Shown here in pieces: positions 1-11,769 of a stretch of 64,000 bases of DNA. How positions within the stretch are numbered: position 1 is the first letter of the stretch; the number at the start of each line of letters is the position of its first letter. Origin of the DNA: Schistocephalus solidus (taxonomy: Eukaryota > Platyhelminthes > Cestoda > Diphyllobothriidea > Diphyllobothriidae); contig WEDG01002492.1 in NCBI GenBank assembly GCA_017591395.1, forward strand, positions 413,973 through 477,972, written 5' to 3'. The notes under the pieces were generated by a model. It did no database searches and had not been told where the DNA came from. It saw nothing but the letters and a program-made list of their open reading frames with translations. The position numbers and the translations under genes were made by a program.

Positions 1-446
1 TGTTTTGAGTAGGCTACCCTGCTAAATGCAGTTCCCTTTTTACATGCAAAACTGTTTGTCCTAGATCCTCCAGTGTCTTTAAGCGCATCCAGCCTCTTGT
101 TGGCAAACAGAAAAGACCACTCGGCTTCAACCGCATCGACGCGTCGTCTTTGCATAACATGCTGAAGGTGAGGAGAAAGAAGAGGGTGTGAAACCTTGTT
201 ATTACAATTTTGAATTTGTGCCTTGATTCGACCTAAAATATAACGTCAGAGAACACGAATGTCGCAGCTTCGACACAGTTACTTAACAACTCATTTAACT
301 TGCTCAGCGGTGAGCAGATGGGACTGAACAGTGGACCTGGGCATAACTATCTGTATGCAAGCCTAGTCTTGAAATTCTCCGCTTAACTTACTCGTCTTCT
401 AGTCAACAAGTCTCGAAAAAAAACACAAAATACACCAGTGACCCAC

Positions 447-605
447 CTCTACTAAATTCTTTTTCCCTCTCAATTTCAAAGGCCTGTTTGGCAAGCTCGA
501 GTTCGGTTTTGTGCATGTCACGCTCAGCATTCAATGTGAAGAGGTGGTCGGAGACCTTTGCCGCGAATTCCGTTGAGAGTTTTGCAAGCCTCTCCTTTGC
601 CTCCA
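447..605 (-). CDS. Coiled-coil exon of an unidentified gene
   Basis: A 159-nt segment lies between an acceptor (attttgaacgttgtag) and a donor (AGAG/GTGGGT). It encodes about 52 residues of strongly charged, heptad-patterned sequence (EAKERLAKLSTEFAAKVSD, then HKTELELAKQAFEIEREKEF), as expected for a coiled coil. It starts with two bases completing a codon and ends in phase 1, so it is an internal exon; the rest of the gene is outside the window or unrecognised. It could belong with the exon at 9173-8785, but the phases do not join directly. Confidence 0.5.
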
Positions 606-3600
606 CTACAACGTTCAAAATGCAAAACGTTAACCGCGCGAAAAACACATACTACGACAACAAGAATGAAATTATTTTGAAACACGATAAGAGAGGTGTG
701 AAAGGCCGAAAATTAAAAACGAGCTGGTAGGCTGCCTTCTTTAACAATATTGATGCCTTGCATGCATAAGATTTTAAAAAAACAGAATATTCGAATGGAT
801 CTCACGTGAAACACTATCTAGTAAGTGAGGCTTTGCCAATTGCAACTTTCTGGTTTGAAGGCAGAAATGGCGACGGTTGAAATGGTGCACGTGGTGATTT
901 GCACGGTAAGTAGCTCCTAATGGGACAGACGTGAGCATCATTTACCACAGTCGCTCCTCTCTAGCCAACCTTGCTCGATTGCAGCAAAAATGCAAAGCAA
1001 CCGGAGGATGGTGCAGGCCCAGATGTTGATAAGGCTAAATGGCCCGTTTACACGCGCCACACATGATCTAGTCCTAACTTCATGTACTAGACAACACGCA
1101 TACACCACCAAGCTGACGGGAAAGATGTCCAACTTTCGTACAACACTACCAGCGGAACAATTTTAGTATAGTTGAAAATACAGCTAACTTCACTAAGTCT
1201 TCAAAAATTGGTAAACAACACTCCATTTGGACTTTCTACAAGAGCGATAAAACTCCCTGACTGCTTATTGTCCTCACTGTCCAGGTCAAGATGCCCAGGT
1301 ATATGACTTGTCTCGAGGTAACGCATGCCTTTGCCAAACAGTGGTCATAAACATGAGTATGTAGTAGCTTGCATGACCAGAAGAGCATAATTATGGTAGG
1401 CCATTTGGACAAAACAGGTGGACTATTTTCTAGGTAGGGTGAGACGATAGAAAACACTTGGTTGGTAAAATTAATTCAAGACAGCCAATTTTCCAGACTC
1501 GAAAGGGGTCAAATGTGCTGCATGTTTCAAAGGTACACCTTTAGTGATGCAAAATGATACAAAAACGATGTACTATGGTTAGAACACTAAAAACGAAAAC
1601 AGACAGGGACCGCGTAGCTAGGTTCCTTTTCCTGCAATGCCTTTTACCCTGCTTCAATTCAAAAATCTTACCCTCAGCAGCGTTTAAAATATGTCAAAAG
1701 GAGATGTTCTTTTTTTACTAGCAGGTACAATTATAATTTCCCTTCGATCAATAGCTCCTGCAGCTCAAAGAAAGGGTCTGTAAACTCCACGGCATACCTA
1801 ATAATTTGGCATTTAATTCTCTATCATCTCTTTCCAAAAGCTCTTTTTTCAGTCATATTTGGAAAAGCTGTTGAACTCAAAGGAGCATTCTCTTTTTGAA
1901 GTGATGGGTTTGTCCGATGTTTTAATGTACTTCTTGCTAAATTATACTTCGACCTTTACACAATAAAGTAATTTTCAGGGCGAAAACCCCATGAAATGTT
2001 GATTTTCTATTTAAATCAAGCCTTAAAGGAGTATACAGTGTTCCGGATACACCATCCACATTCTAAACAAAACTTACAAATGTTGCACATTTTCTCCCAC
2101 ATTCACCCTGGAGAGTTTCCTACCGAAAAAATACAGGCTCGAATACTCCGTGACAAAAAATCGAACCCATTATCTAGTCACATGACACTGATATGGACGA
2201 GTTTGGGTGTGTCCGGTTTGCTGCAGTCTACACCCTGCGTGGGTGGTAGCGGCTGGGGGCGCGGCCTCAAATAAACTGTAATTGTCTGTCCCAATTTGCC
2301 TTCTAATTGTCAGCACCGCTTACCAAGTTAAATACAGTTCTCGCAATCCTCGATCCGAGAGTATAAAGCCTGCTTTGTTTATGTGTCCTGTAGACGTTTT
2401 TGGCTTTATGCGCATCTGCTGTGTCATCAATCGTCTGGAAACAACAGGACAAAACCCCAGCCTCACATGGAGGCTTGATTTTAAAGCCGGTGGCCTACAC
2501 ATAAGTTTTTAACCATTGTAATCGGGGGAGACTGAGATAGTGTGTAGTAGCTGTCCTATCTCGTGAAATCTTATGGATTTTATGAGCTACGGCCTGTTAC
2601 GCGAAATCAACGCACGCTGCGTCCACCAAAGTTTTACATCAATAAAGAATCGCTCTTTAGGAAAAATAAGGCTTAGTGTGGTTCACAAATTAATATTGCA
2701 TTGTGTCGAAGTACTAACTTTTTTAGAAACGGTTCAATTTACGAAAAGGTGAACAATTGATCTAGTTGAGTAAACCGAAGTTTTAAATGTATAGGAAGCC
2801 TGTCCATGCAACCAAACGAGTGAAAAATGCAGCAAAAGTAGAAATACTTTTGAAAATAGTCATTTGCAGAGTTTAACACATACATATCCATCTAGATTAA
2901 GCGCAACGTAAAGTATGGCCGTCATCAAGCAGCCTAACATGCGAATGTATATTCCAACACCGTTTCACGAGAATTGGTAGTTTTGCTACCGTTTGTTCAT
3001 TGTCTTAGATGCGTTTTACCAAGGCCAACAGATTTTCGCTTGATTGCGCCGATAGGAACGTCAAAGCAATATAATATTTCATAAGATTACATGTTCACAG
3101 GCCGATTACTGACTAATAAATTTAAAAAGAATCGTCGGGTGCAATCGTAAACGAAAAAGGTTGTGTATATAAGATGACTTTTCTATTGTTACATTTCTTG
3201 ATAACTATTTTGGGTTTTCTATTACGATGAGGTGCAGATCGTCTTTGAAAATGGAGTTAATTCTTTACGATTTTCAGTGCCTTCAGTCGACTGCCTATAA
3301 ATGTGCATTTCGCTCGATGTGCTTGGTACAACTTTCAAAGTAAGATATTTCCTAAACGCATTTTCTGAATTAGTGACTTTTTGGGCATTCTTTCTAATGC
3401 AGACGGCAGTCTGGGTCATATTTGTAGACTCACTCAAACATGAAAACTCGTTGCCGAGAACAATAAACGCCCACAATAAAAACCGGGAAAATATATGCCT
3501 ATAATTTGTAAGAAAACTTTCTATAATAAGTTACCTTTTTTGAAAATCGTTTTAATTAGATGGTTCACTGTTGAATGCGTGCGTACTTAACGTTTTTCCA

Positions 3601-4950
3601 AGGTAAACTTAAGGAACAATTTGGGAACGTCTGACCGGTTTTTCGACTTCGCTGAAAAGTAGGGATAAAATTTCTGCTGAAAATTAAAGAACTAACTTTT
3701 CCCTTTCTATTGGAGCGTTTTTCGATATATTTGCTTACTTCTCAGTTTACTTCTACGATTTCAAACCCACAATAGAGTGGCCAAATATATACTTAGAATC
3801 TGAAATGAAATGTAAATTTTCTGCCTCTTCCGTTTCAAGTTTCCCTATTCATTTATAGTCAACTGCAGACCGAAATTGTCTTGACAGACTTCGCGTACGC
3901 CGTGACAGTAAAAAGTGGCGGTGTCATCGCGTCTCGTATATATGCGCGTTTACAGTCCGAATTATCGGTGTGTTAAAACAAAGTGCATTCACACAAGTTA
4001 ATTATAGCGTTTTTGGTAGATAATGCCATAACTTTGCAAAACATAATTTTTTAGACTAAATTTGCACTCGTTTTTCCGAAAACAACGTGATTTCTCAAAC
4101 CTGCATTCACCTGATTTCGTGAAAACAAAATAAATTTTCTGTTCCCTGAAGGGATATATTCCAAATTTTTCTGGCTTATATTAATGTTTATTCATAGTAC
4201 TGCGCAGAAAAACAAAATGCTTTGATTCGTAGCTTTAATAGCGTAGGAAAATTCCTGAATAGCAAGAAACGTCGGATTTTGCCCAATGTAGCCCAGTTTT
4301 TTCATCAATAAACCGATATAAAGTGAACTCTTTATTATTAAATAGCTTTTTGTGCATCAATTCGATACAAAAAAACAGAACTAAAACCTTAAAATGCCTG
4401 CCCTGCTACTACCTAAAATTCTGATATAGATATTTCATGAGTTGGGCAATCTACTGTATGTTTACTCATTTTTGCCTCTAAGAAGTCTTCCTACTACTGA
4501 TCAACACTTGCGACCGGTGACACAAGGTTCCACCCTCAGGTAAAGAAACAGACCTTCAGCCGTCGTCTTGTCCCGACTGTGCAAATATTCTATCTATATC
4601 GACAGAGATTGGCCGACAGCGAGGCACTGATGGAACCTTTTTTGGATGATATCACTGATTCCATCGTCAGGATCACGTCTTTGTACCATCTGCGCACTGT
4701 GGGCTCGTACCTCTAAAAACAGGTATTTAATTGTGGTCAGGCTTGTGGGCAACCGTCTCAGTCCCTCTTCCTCGTGTTCGTTACTTTTACTCGGTCGCTT
4801 CTTTGCCTACTCGTGGTCCCGTACCTCAATCCTCAGTTTGTTTACTCCGAGGCATCAAGCACATCTGTATTCGCCCACTTTTTTGTCCTAGTCACAAAAT
4901 GTAATCCGTCAGTTGAATATCATTTTCTACCTCTGGTTTCGCAAGGTCAT
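606..4950. other. Non-coding stretch, nothing recognised
   Basis: AT-rich sequence with short unrelated open frames in all six frames, no strong splice-bounded exon, no tRNA, and no repeat family recognised from elsewhere in the window. Confidence 0.5.
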
Positions 4951-4953
4951 TCT

Positions 4954-5373
4954 TTACAAATTTAGCCAAGAACACCACGTGTTCACTGTAAATAAACACA
5001 TCAAAAAGGAATTCCAAAAGAACAAAATGGGGGTAACCAGACACACTAGATGGGTCAACGAGTAGGTTACTGTACATTTTAACCACTCATAGTCCCCGTA
5101 AACGAAATATGGCAAGGTGTTTAAAGGTGTTCCGGAAGAGTTTAAAGAAAGTTCACCCATTTTGTAGTCCCCATATTGTCCCATTTTCGACGCCGGCAGT
5201 CGTGTTTCAACTACTGATGGCCATTTTTTTGCCCCTTGAGCATACCATAGGAAGAGTTTATCTTTCAACAAGCACGTCAACCCTCCGCAGGTTTTATTTT
5301 GGATTAACTGGTCAGAACCATTGAGCAAATATCTGTAGAAGTCATTCCTGAATCTTGCAAATCCGAAAGCCAA
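4954..5373 (-). other. Long open frame of uncertain status (139 codons)
   Basis: The longest open frame in the first 5 kb begins MAFGFARFRNDFYRYL and has a hydrophobic C-terminal third. YGDYKMGELSL and VYGDYEWLKC form a short internal near-duplication, which suggests an old repeat. No domain, splice pattern or homologue was recognised, so it is probably not a gene. Confidence 0.15.
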
Positions 5374-5718
5374 TGTAGCCTAAAGGCTTGACCCTAACTT
5401 AAGCAAGCACATTTGAAAATTATATTGTTCGTAACCCAGCAACCACATATCCAACTCGCTTTTGCGTGGCAAATCAGTTGAATTTTTATGAGCCACTGAC
5501 TGAGCCGTGTCCTCAAAAAGTAACCGTTAACTTGGTTATCATAGGATGCACTCGTCACAGCAACCCATCGGTACGGTGTGTGGCGATGTGAACAATACTT
5601 TACTGTTTGGTTTTATTTAAGCACTGCTGAGCAGATATTTATGGGATTAACATTTTTTTATGCTAAGGAAATTTTATGTGTGCGATGGTGCAAACTTTCC
5701 ATTGTGAAAGCTGAACTG

Positions 5719-5830
5719 AGACGAAAATTACAAACCCGCCTACATGAGCACAAACTGGCGGCTCGGAGGCTATACCCAAACTCATAGCCCGCAGTTCGTA
5801 TTGGAGAAACTGGAAACCCTTTGAACATTC
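5719..5830 (+). mobile_element. Penelope-like element fragment (duplicate GIY-YIG piece)
   Basis: The plus-strand frame reads ...RRKLQTRLHEHKLAARRLYP... then a stop, then RIGETGN. The 47 bp at 5739-5785 are identical to 6082-6128 in the larger PLE fragment downstream, where the same peptide belongs to a GIY-YIG domain. It is a non-functional partial copy. Confidence 0.6.
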
Positions 5831-5989
5831 AAGGACCGAAAATCGTCATTGACTCGCTACATGTCGAGTATTCAGAATGGATAGGCAATTTATTTACAGT
5901 TGAAGCGTTTTTTCCCGGGTAGGGGGCAGCCTGTCCTTGGGTTGCATAACACGACGTCGAATATTCACCTGTGGTCGATGGGCTATGCC

Positions 5990-6390
5990 TACTCCGAATC
6001 CTCCGCAGTTGTCTACCAAATATGTTGTAATGATGTAGACTGCAACTACGTCGGGGAATCTGGACGAAAATTGCAGAAAAACCTACATGAGCACAAACTG
6101 GCGGCTCGGAGGCTATACCCAAACTCATGGCTTGCAGATCATATTGGAGAGACTGGTCACACTTCCGACATTTAAGCAGTGACCAGCTGGGGTCGAGGCA
6201 TCTCAAAATCAAAATGACCCAGGCATTATATGCAGATGCCAACTGCATCAACAAGCATATAGACCTTCCTGTGGGTTCTAAAATCCTACGCAGTTACATA
6301 CATGAAACCAGGACAAGATGCTTACACAGCAATAAAGAAATCCAAACAGAGACACCCCCGCGACGAACCCACCCGAAGGGGACGTAGAGA
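5990..6390 (+). mobile_element. Penelope-like element remnant, GIY-YIG endonuclease region
   Basis: The first frame carries SAVVYQICCNDVDCNYVGES followed by GRKLQKNLHEHKLAARR and ADHIGETGH: the GIY (here VVY) and YIG (here YVG) motifs with the linker typical of the PLE C-terminal nuclease. After a stop at about 6174 the homologous protein continues in another frame with INKHIDLPV and ILRSYIHETRTR, which recurs in the other PLE copies here. PLEs encode a telomerase-like reverse transcriptase fused to this GIY-YIG nuclease, but no RT domain remains. The copy is frameshifted and dead. Confidence 0.72.
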
Positions 6391-6399
6391 TACAAGCAT

Positions 6400-8780
6400 C
6401 ATCCATCAAGGTGACGATACGTAGCCCCAGCGGCCGTTAAGCCGCACAAACATCTTAAAACAGGCCAAGACAGCGAAAGAAGACAAAAATTTATCTATCC
6501 AAGGCCAACTAGCTTGGCCAGTAATTTACAATTCTGGTATATTTTCGACATTAAACACTTTTAAAATAGAGAACGTCAGTAACAGGGCAAATCTGTTTCC
6601 TTGAGCAAATTCAGTTTCTCAAATGATTAAACCGGAAGTGCTACCTTTGTGAACCTTAAAAAAAGGAAAGTAATTCGTAGGCCACATGAGAATGGCATGT
6701 AGCCATATATTCTAATTTCAGGACGAAAATAAGTACTTCGGTTTTTCTTCGAAACTGAGAACCTATGGTGCCCGCAGTCAGTCGCATGAAGACTGGCAAT
6801 CAAAAATCCAGAAGTATTATTGGTCCTGGGACTGAAGTAGGCTACCGATGACAACTTCAAAATTCCAGTCTTCGTCATAAACATCATTAAATTGTAAATT
6901 AACAGGTTGTTACCAGTCCAATGCGAACGGATGGCACTTGATAACCAACTTCCTTTGGGAGTGAAAATTACTCTCATTATCATCTGTTCATGTTAAAAGA
7001 TAAGTAGAGTATAACAAAACACAAATTGTGGGGTTCGAGAATGTTATTGCGTAGCTGCAGGAAGAGGCTTTTGATTGCTACTAACTGCGAAACTTTTGTT
7101 CAAACGTCCGGTTATATTCATTTTGTGTGTTAACTTTGTTTGCAAGCAGTCATCGGCAGCACTGAATGGCAGGAATCCAACGAAGTACGATACACAGACA
7201 TAAAGCTTGAAGATAAAAGCAAAAATGTGAATCCCGGGAAGTAGTTGAGAAGACGTAGATGAGATCACCGGACGTTTCGGATTCATGCTGGAACACCTCA
7301 TCACGGAGGACAGCAGTTACGGGGGCTTCACGCAGAAGAGGTTGCGGTATTTATAGAACACAGCCGTCATACTACAGCATACTTATCAAAACAACTGGCT
7401 CTCGCCTTCATCGAAGATGTTTTCCCTTGTTGCAACAATCGCTGGCACTGAAAACAGTGTTTCCCCGCACACTTCTCGCGTAGCTGGTTACTCTATCCAG
7501 CCAAAGCTCAGCAATTAATATGGAGGAGGGAGGTTATTGCATTTTGTGATAGACTGGGAGCCGGTGAACCAGGAATCGTGCATTTTGCGGCTTAGTTGAT
7601 TGTCACCTTTCGTCGTCGAACTTGAATGTGTTACTGGGCTTCTTCGAATAAACCGCGACTTGGCAGCTGACGTCATTTCTCCTCACTGCTTTTGCATGTT
7701 CGGCCATTCACGCCCGAATAAGTCTTCTAATTTCTACGACATCATTACTTGGCTTCCAACTACCTCAGCTCCGATAAACGACTCCAAACTTTTCTTGTCG
7801 TGGCAGCGGATCTGGTGGCTTCATTATCTGGCACCTGATAGCTTCCTCCGGTCTGTGTGCTTTTCAAACTCCAAGTGGTGCTCTTGTTAATTATGGGCTC
7901 GAACACGAGCGTGAAACATCGGGACACTAATGTTCTGGCCCTAGCCATCGCGTGTACTTTTTATCTGACATTTACTCATTTCTGTGTGAAACAGAGCAGC
8001 CCAAGGTACACCGATATATTTAATACAGATTTTACTGATAAATACTACGTGTAATCCGGGACCCTGTATTGGGAAACTTACGCCTAAAATTTAAAATCTC
8101 CTGGCCTAAGGACGTCTTAGAGGTTTTCTACAGAGTTCGAGTGAGACAAGGGTAGAAAAGTCTAGTATAGAAAAGACTTCTGTGTACCAGTAGACAAACC
8201 CACTTCCGGTTTCAGCGTAAAAGGCAAGTAAAAGACGATTCCTACTGACTTTAAAATTGCAGTCTTCGTAGTTCCTACTAGTTTGCGAGGAGCAACATAA
8301 AATTCCGTAATTTATCATGTGGAACCCCACCAGTAGACAGGGTCCAATGAAAATTTCATCAGGACACAACTGCCTGGAAACATCTGTTCGCTCATAAATT
8401 TTCATGCCTTTGAATTGACATCCAGCTTAAATTTCAATCCGACTCACTGTATTCTGTAGACTGGGGATTGAAAGTTGCTAAGCAAACTGAATCCCAAAAG
8501 GAAAAGTAACTGCGAGAATGGAAAAGTCTGCCTGAAACAACAATAATAAGGGTCATACTAAGAAGCCCGTAATCCATTCTCATGAAAATCTCGAAAATTC
8601 TAATTGTTCTTACTGGAGCATAGTCTTCCATGCGGAAGCTCTGAGGATCATGTATGTAATTGAAAATATCCGTCAGCTAGGCATTAGTGAATTTGCCAGG
8701 TTAATGATCAACGTAAAAAATAACCACAAAATTGTCCTTTAAGTTTTGTTATATAAGTTCAGTGCATATAGACAGAAATT
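6400..8780. other. Non-coding stretch, nothing firm recognised
   Basis: Only short open frames. Stretches near 6840-6880 and 8240-8280 look weakly alike (both contain a variant of aaaattgcagtcttcgt), hinting at an old dispersed repeat. Confidence 0.4.
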
Positions 8781-8784
8781 TGGT

Positions 8785-9173
8785 TTACTCAAGAACTGAC
8801 GGTTCAGGGAGCTTACAACATTCCTTTTTCTGTTCAGATAAGAGAGCCAGGAGACCTTGTAGTTTCCTTTCTGATTGCTCGCCAGAAGTCACATTTTGAA
8901 AAGAAAACCAATTGAGAAAGAGGATGAGGACTTCAATAAGTTTGCCCGAGGTCCTTAGCTTCTCCTCCAATACTTTGCGTGCCTCCTGATCAGGATCGGT
9001 GACCGGTGGGGGAGGAGCAACGGCCGTCGGGCAGGCCAAAGCAACTTCAGTGGGCTGAGGAGCCAGTGAGACATCGTGGTGGAGCGCGGCACCTACAGCC
9101 TCTGACGTTCTCTTAACTCCATTGGAGACGATTTCCGATGATCGACGATTTTTTTCGGTAACTCGGGCGCTCA
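8785..9173 (-). CDS. Candidate exon of an unidentified gene
   Basis: An open frame of about 128 codons follows a strong acceptor (actctttttttctttacaag) and closes with TAA at 8787-8785. The frame could instead splice at 8789/8788 (TTGA/GTAAAC). The N-terminal half is polar and Pro/Ala-rich (ACPTAVAPPPPVTDPDQEAR), followed by charged helical sequence (KVLEEKLRTSGKL), a short hydrophobic patch (VLILFLNWFSF) and another charged helix (SERKLQGLLALLSEQKKE). The composition looks like real coding sequence. No family was recognised. An unseen short intron across the hydrophobic patch is possible. Confidence 0.45.
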
Positions 9174-9410
9174 CTTGTAAAGAAAAAAAGAGTGAAAGTT
9201 ACACGTTTATTAAACTCCCCTTTCATAGATGACAGCAAAAGAGTAATCTTCAGTCTACGTTAACCTAGTCAGGGAACTCAACTTTGGTCTTCTTTTTGAA
9301 TCAGACCGCGTTTCGCCAGCAGACGTAACGAGTAAAACGCGTTAAGATTGCGATGTTGAAAATGCTTACTTCATTTTAACTGGTGGTGACTGTGACATTT
9401 AAATTGCTAA

Positions 9411-9420
9411 GGTATATATG

Positions 9421-9487
<67 letters not shown>
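9411..9487. repeat. (TA)n microsatellite at the SINE tail
   Basis: About 75 bp of TATG/TATA dinucleotide repeat directly abut the 3' end of the minus-strand SINE, as if the tract were the SINE tail. Confidence 0.9.
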
Positions 9488-9489
<2 letters not shown>

Positions 9490-9790
9490 TGTGGGGCTCA
9501 CCGATCTGCTTAAGGAACATGCATGTTCCGTTGTGCCCTGGAGCTCAGACTAGAGCCCTCGCAGGCGGTCGCATAGCGACGTGTAGCATATGATGGAATG
9601 GTACTGACAAAGACAAGGGAGACCAGAATGGCCATTTCTGGCTTATTAGCCGTCATCAGCCAGTCATACCCAATCCCAAGTGTGGCACACCTGGGATTCG
9701 AACCCGCGACCTTTGGTTTTTGAGTCGAACGCTCTACCATTGTGCCACGGGCTCGTTGTTTTTGTCGGTTGTGATCGGGAATATGATGAT
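9488..9790 (-). mobile_element. tRNA-derived SINE, near full length
   Basis: Read on the minus strand, it has a tRNA-like head with a pol III A box (tggcacaatggtagagcg, 9747-9730) and a perfect B box (ggttcgaatcc, 9703-9693). A tRNA-unrelated body of about 180 nt follows, ending ggtgagccccacacc and running into (TA)n. The body contains CTGATGA (9659-9653), a short hairpin and GAAA (9638-9635), a hammerhead-like core. Upstream (9755-9790) a 5' extension is also found before the old SINE head near 16030. Such elements are transcribed by RNA polymerase III and copied by a partner LINE. The open frames across it are artefacts. Confidence 0.85.
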
Positions 9791-9793
9791 AGT

Positions 9794-9935
9794 GTGGGGC
9801 TCACCGATCTGCTTAAGGAACATGCATGTTCCGTTGTGCCCTGGAGCTCAGAATAGAGCCCTCGCAGGCGGTCGTATAGCGACGTGTAGCATATGATGGA
9901 ATGGTACCGACAAAGACAAGGGAGACCAGAATGGC

Positions 9936-9938
<3 letters not shown>
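9794..9938 (-). mobile_element. tRNA-derived SINE, 5'-truncated second monomer
   Basis: Nearly identical to the body of the adjacent SINE from the ggccattctggtctcc region to the ccccacac end, but lacking the tRNA head because a (TA)n tract replaces it at 9939. On the minus strand its tail runs directly into the head extension of the full copy, forming a SINE dimer. Confidence 0.85.

Positions 9939-9987
<49 letters not shown>
9937..9987. repeat. (TA)n microsatellite
   Basis: A pure TA dinucleotide tract of about 50 bp between the truncated SINE and the PLE-derived sequence. Confidence 0.9.
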
Positions 9988-9989
<2 letters not shown>

Positions 9990-10365
9990 GAAAGAAGGTT
10001 CGTCGGAAAAAAATCGAGTTTTTACTCGTGAATTTTTCAAGTTGGTCACACCAACCCGTCGTCAGACAAAATGAACAGAGGAGAAATGAAATGGTCAGAT
10101 GACCAGTTTGTGCTACAGGACAGACAAGGACAAAACAACCTACTGGGGTGTGAGGAATGGCCACATAATTGGATTGGAGCCGGTTAGGGGGGGGGGTGGC
10201 TGTTAGGGCTCCCTGTGTCGGAGGCGAAGGGGGATGGTGACTGAATGTGACTGCAGACGGTAAACATAACGGTCGTCGATGCGGGATGGGGGCAGAGGTA
10301 AGTGCACCGATGTTGGAGGTGTTAATAGTCTCAACTGTTGTTTGCCATGTCAGGGGAGGGGGTGA

Positions 10366-11015
10366 CTAGACAGTGAGATTCAACATGGCCCAGAAAAGAT
10401 TAGCGGTCCTGGCTAGGTTGTGGGCGTAAGTCAGTGAGCCGGGCACGCAAGCCTTCGTATTGAGAGTCCAGATCGATATATATATAGAAGAAGAAGACGG
10501 AAAGGCGTTCTCTGGAACCAAATGTTCATTCATCTGACGTTTTGATCTCCCACGCGAGCCCATTGCCAAGGAATAAAAGACTGTACAGCTCACTGCGCAT
10601 GTAACTAACCTCTGCCGAGTATGGGTTTTATCAGCGCCATTAATTCGTTCGCACAGGGCCTGATATGCAGCTGGCAGATCGATATGTCTGTTGATCGATT
10701 CCGCGGTCGAGTGCCACGCTTCCTGCAACAGGCGTGAAATTCGGTCGTCTGACTGGCTTAGTATTCTCACGCTGCCAAAATCAAAGTCGTGCCCTGGCGA
10801 GGACGCGTGAGCTGCTACCAAGGCCAGTTTATCCTTCCGTCTCACAGCAAGCTCGTGCTCGTGCATTCTCGTGCACACTCTTTTGCCGGTTTCGCCTTAT
10901 TAATTGGCTCGACCACAATGGCAGTCTTTCCTGTAAGTGACGCCAGATTTATGGTTGAGGGGAATTCGGTCTTTAGGTTGCATGAGTTGCTGGCGGATTT
11001 TCGCTTCCGCTTTAT

Positions 11016-11096
<81 letters not shown>

Positions 11097-11244
11097 TATA
11101 CATATATATATATAAGGTGGGCATTCTATTTTCGAGTGCTTGATAAGAGGAGGGAGACTGGTTGAATGAAGTATACATTGCCTCATGAAACACCGGGCGT
11201 TGGTTGGTTATCTTAATTTGAGCGTCGCATGCGACAATGTCCAC
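10366..11244 (-). mobile_element. Penelope-like element, GIY-YIG C-terminal region, degenerate
   Basis: One minus-strand frame runs from 11244 to 10366 and is broken only by two adjacent stops. It reads [16 protein letters not shown], two TAA codons (10902-10897), then GETGKRVCTRMHEHELAVRR and ISRLLQEAWHSTAESINRHI-DLPAAYQALCERI. The stops fall exactly where the YI of the YIG motif should be, so the nuclease is inactive. About 100 bp of (TA)n (11018-11115) lies in frame upstream and would encode alternating Tyr-Ile. After the conserved part comes SLAMGSRGRSKRQMNEHLVP. The element probably continues as 3' untranslated sequence to about 9988. No RT domain remains. Confidence 0.72.
11018..11115. 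repeat. (TA)n microsatellite inside the PLE
   Basis: About 100 bp of TA repeat with two CATATA variants near its 3' end. It interrupts the PLE coding frame without shifting it. Confidence 0.9.
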
Positions 11245-11420
11245 CCTGTTCCCAACAGGGTGGTGGGCGCCGGATGGCTGACTTGTGCACGAAGTAGCTT
11301 ATAGTAACGGACTTGTGGATCATTTGCCGCGCTTTATCCTCCGCCACCCCCCTAGGTTCGCTTGCAGGACGTGATCAGAAAGACCAGGTTGGACTCAGGC
11401 GCAATGGCTGACAAAACTGA
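11225..11420 (-). repeat. R1 interspersed repeat, diverged copy
   Basis: Contains diverged forms of the R1 landmarks on the minus strand: the gtgg(t)gggcgccgg start, gacttgtgcacgaa, the region of the gcatctaccgc string, and agaccaggttggactcaggcgca. Compared with the copies at 14320 and 52290 it is eroded and truncated. Confidence 0.5.
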
Positions 11421-11769
11421 ACAGCTCGTAACCTTATCCGCGCAGGATAGACTGCTCAGAAGCCACCTCAATGGGCGTGTCACATTAGGGAGCTATTGCA
11501 CCCTGATCCTTCCTCATAAGCGCACCAAATTACCATTTCAGTTGGCGCAGTGGTTGTCGGAGCTAAACAGTTCGGTTATGCATGCCACATATGACCTGAT
11601 CCCTGCATGATGAACCAGCTTTCCATAGAAACATGCGAACGACTCGGATACCACTTGAGTAAAAGTGCCATAGACCACCGATGAAACCACTGAGCCTTAA
11701 TCTCAGTTTTTCGAGCAGGTCCCCCCACATACACGACAGGTTGACCATCGTATCCAGTGAAGTCCACCA

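Noticed and set aside
5829..6254. 141-codon minus-strand frame
   Set aside because: Shadow of the PLE nuclease region, whose recognisable protein is on the plus strand.
9693..9747. A genuine tRNA gene
   Set aside because: A and B boxes are good, but the cloverleaf is imperfect and the unit continues into the SINE body repeated elsewhere.
9988..10075. A hammerhead in the PLE 3' region (CTGACGA, long stem, then AAAA on the minus strand)
   Set aside because: The stem consumes the G required for GAAA and leaves a bulged C, so the core is not satisfied.
9664..11244. Frames with long Tyr-Ile runs
   Set aside because: Artefacts of (TA)n tracts; only the PLE-derived part on the minus strand has meaning.
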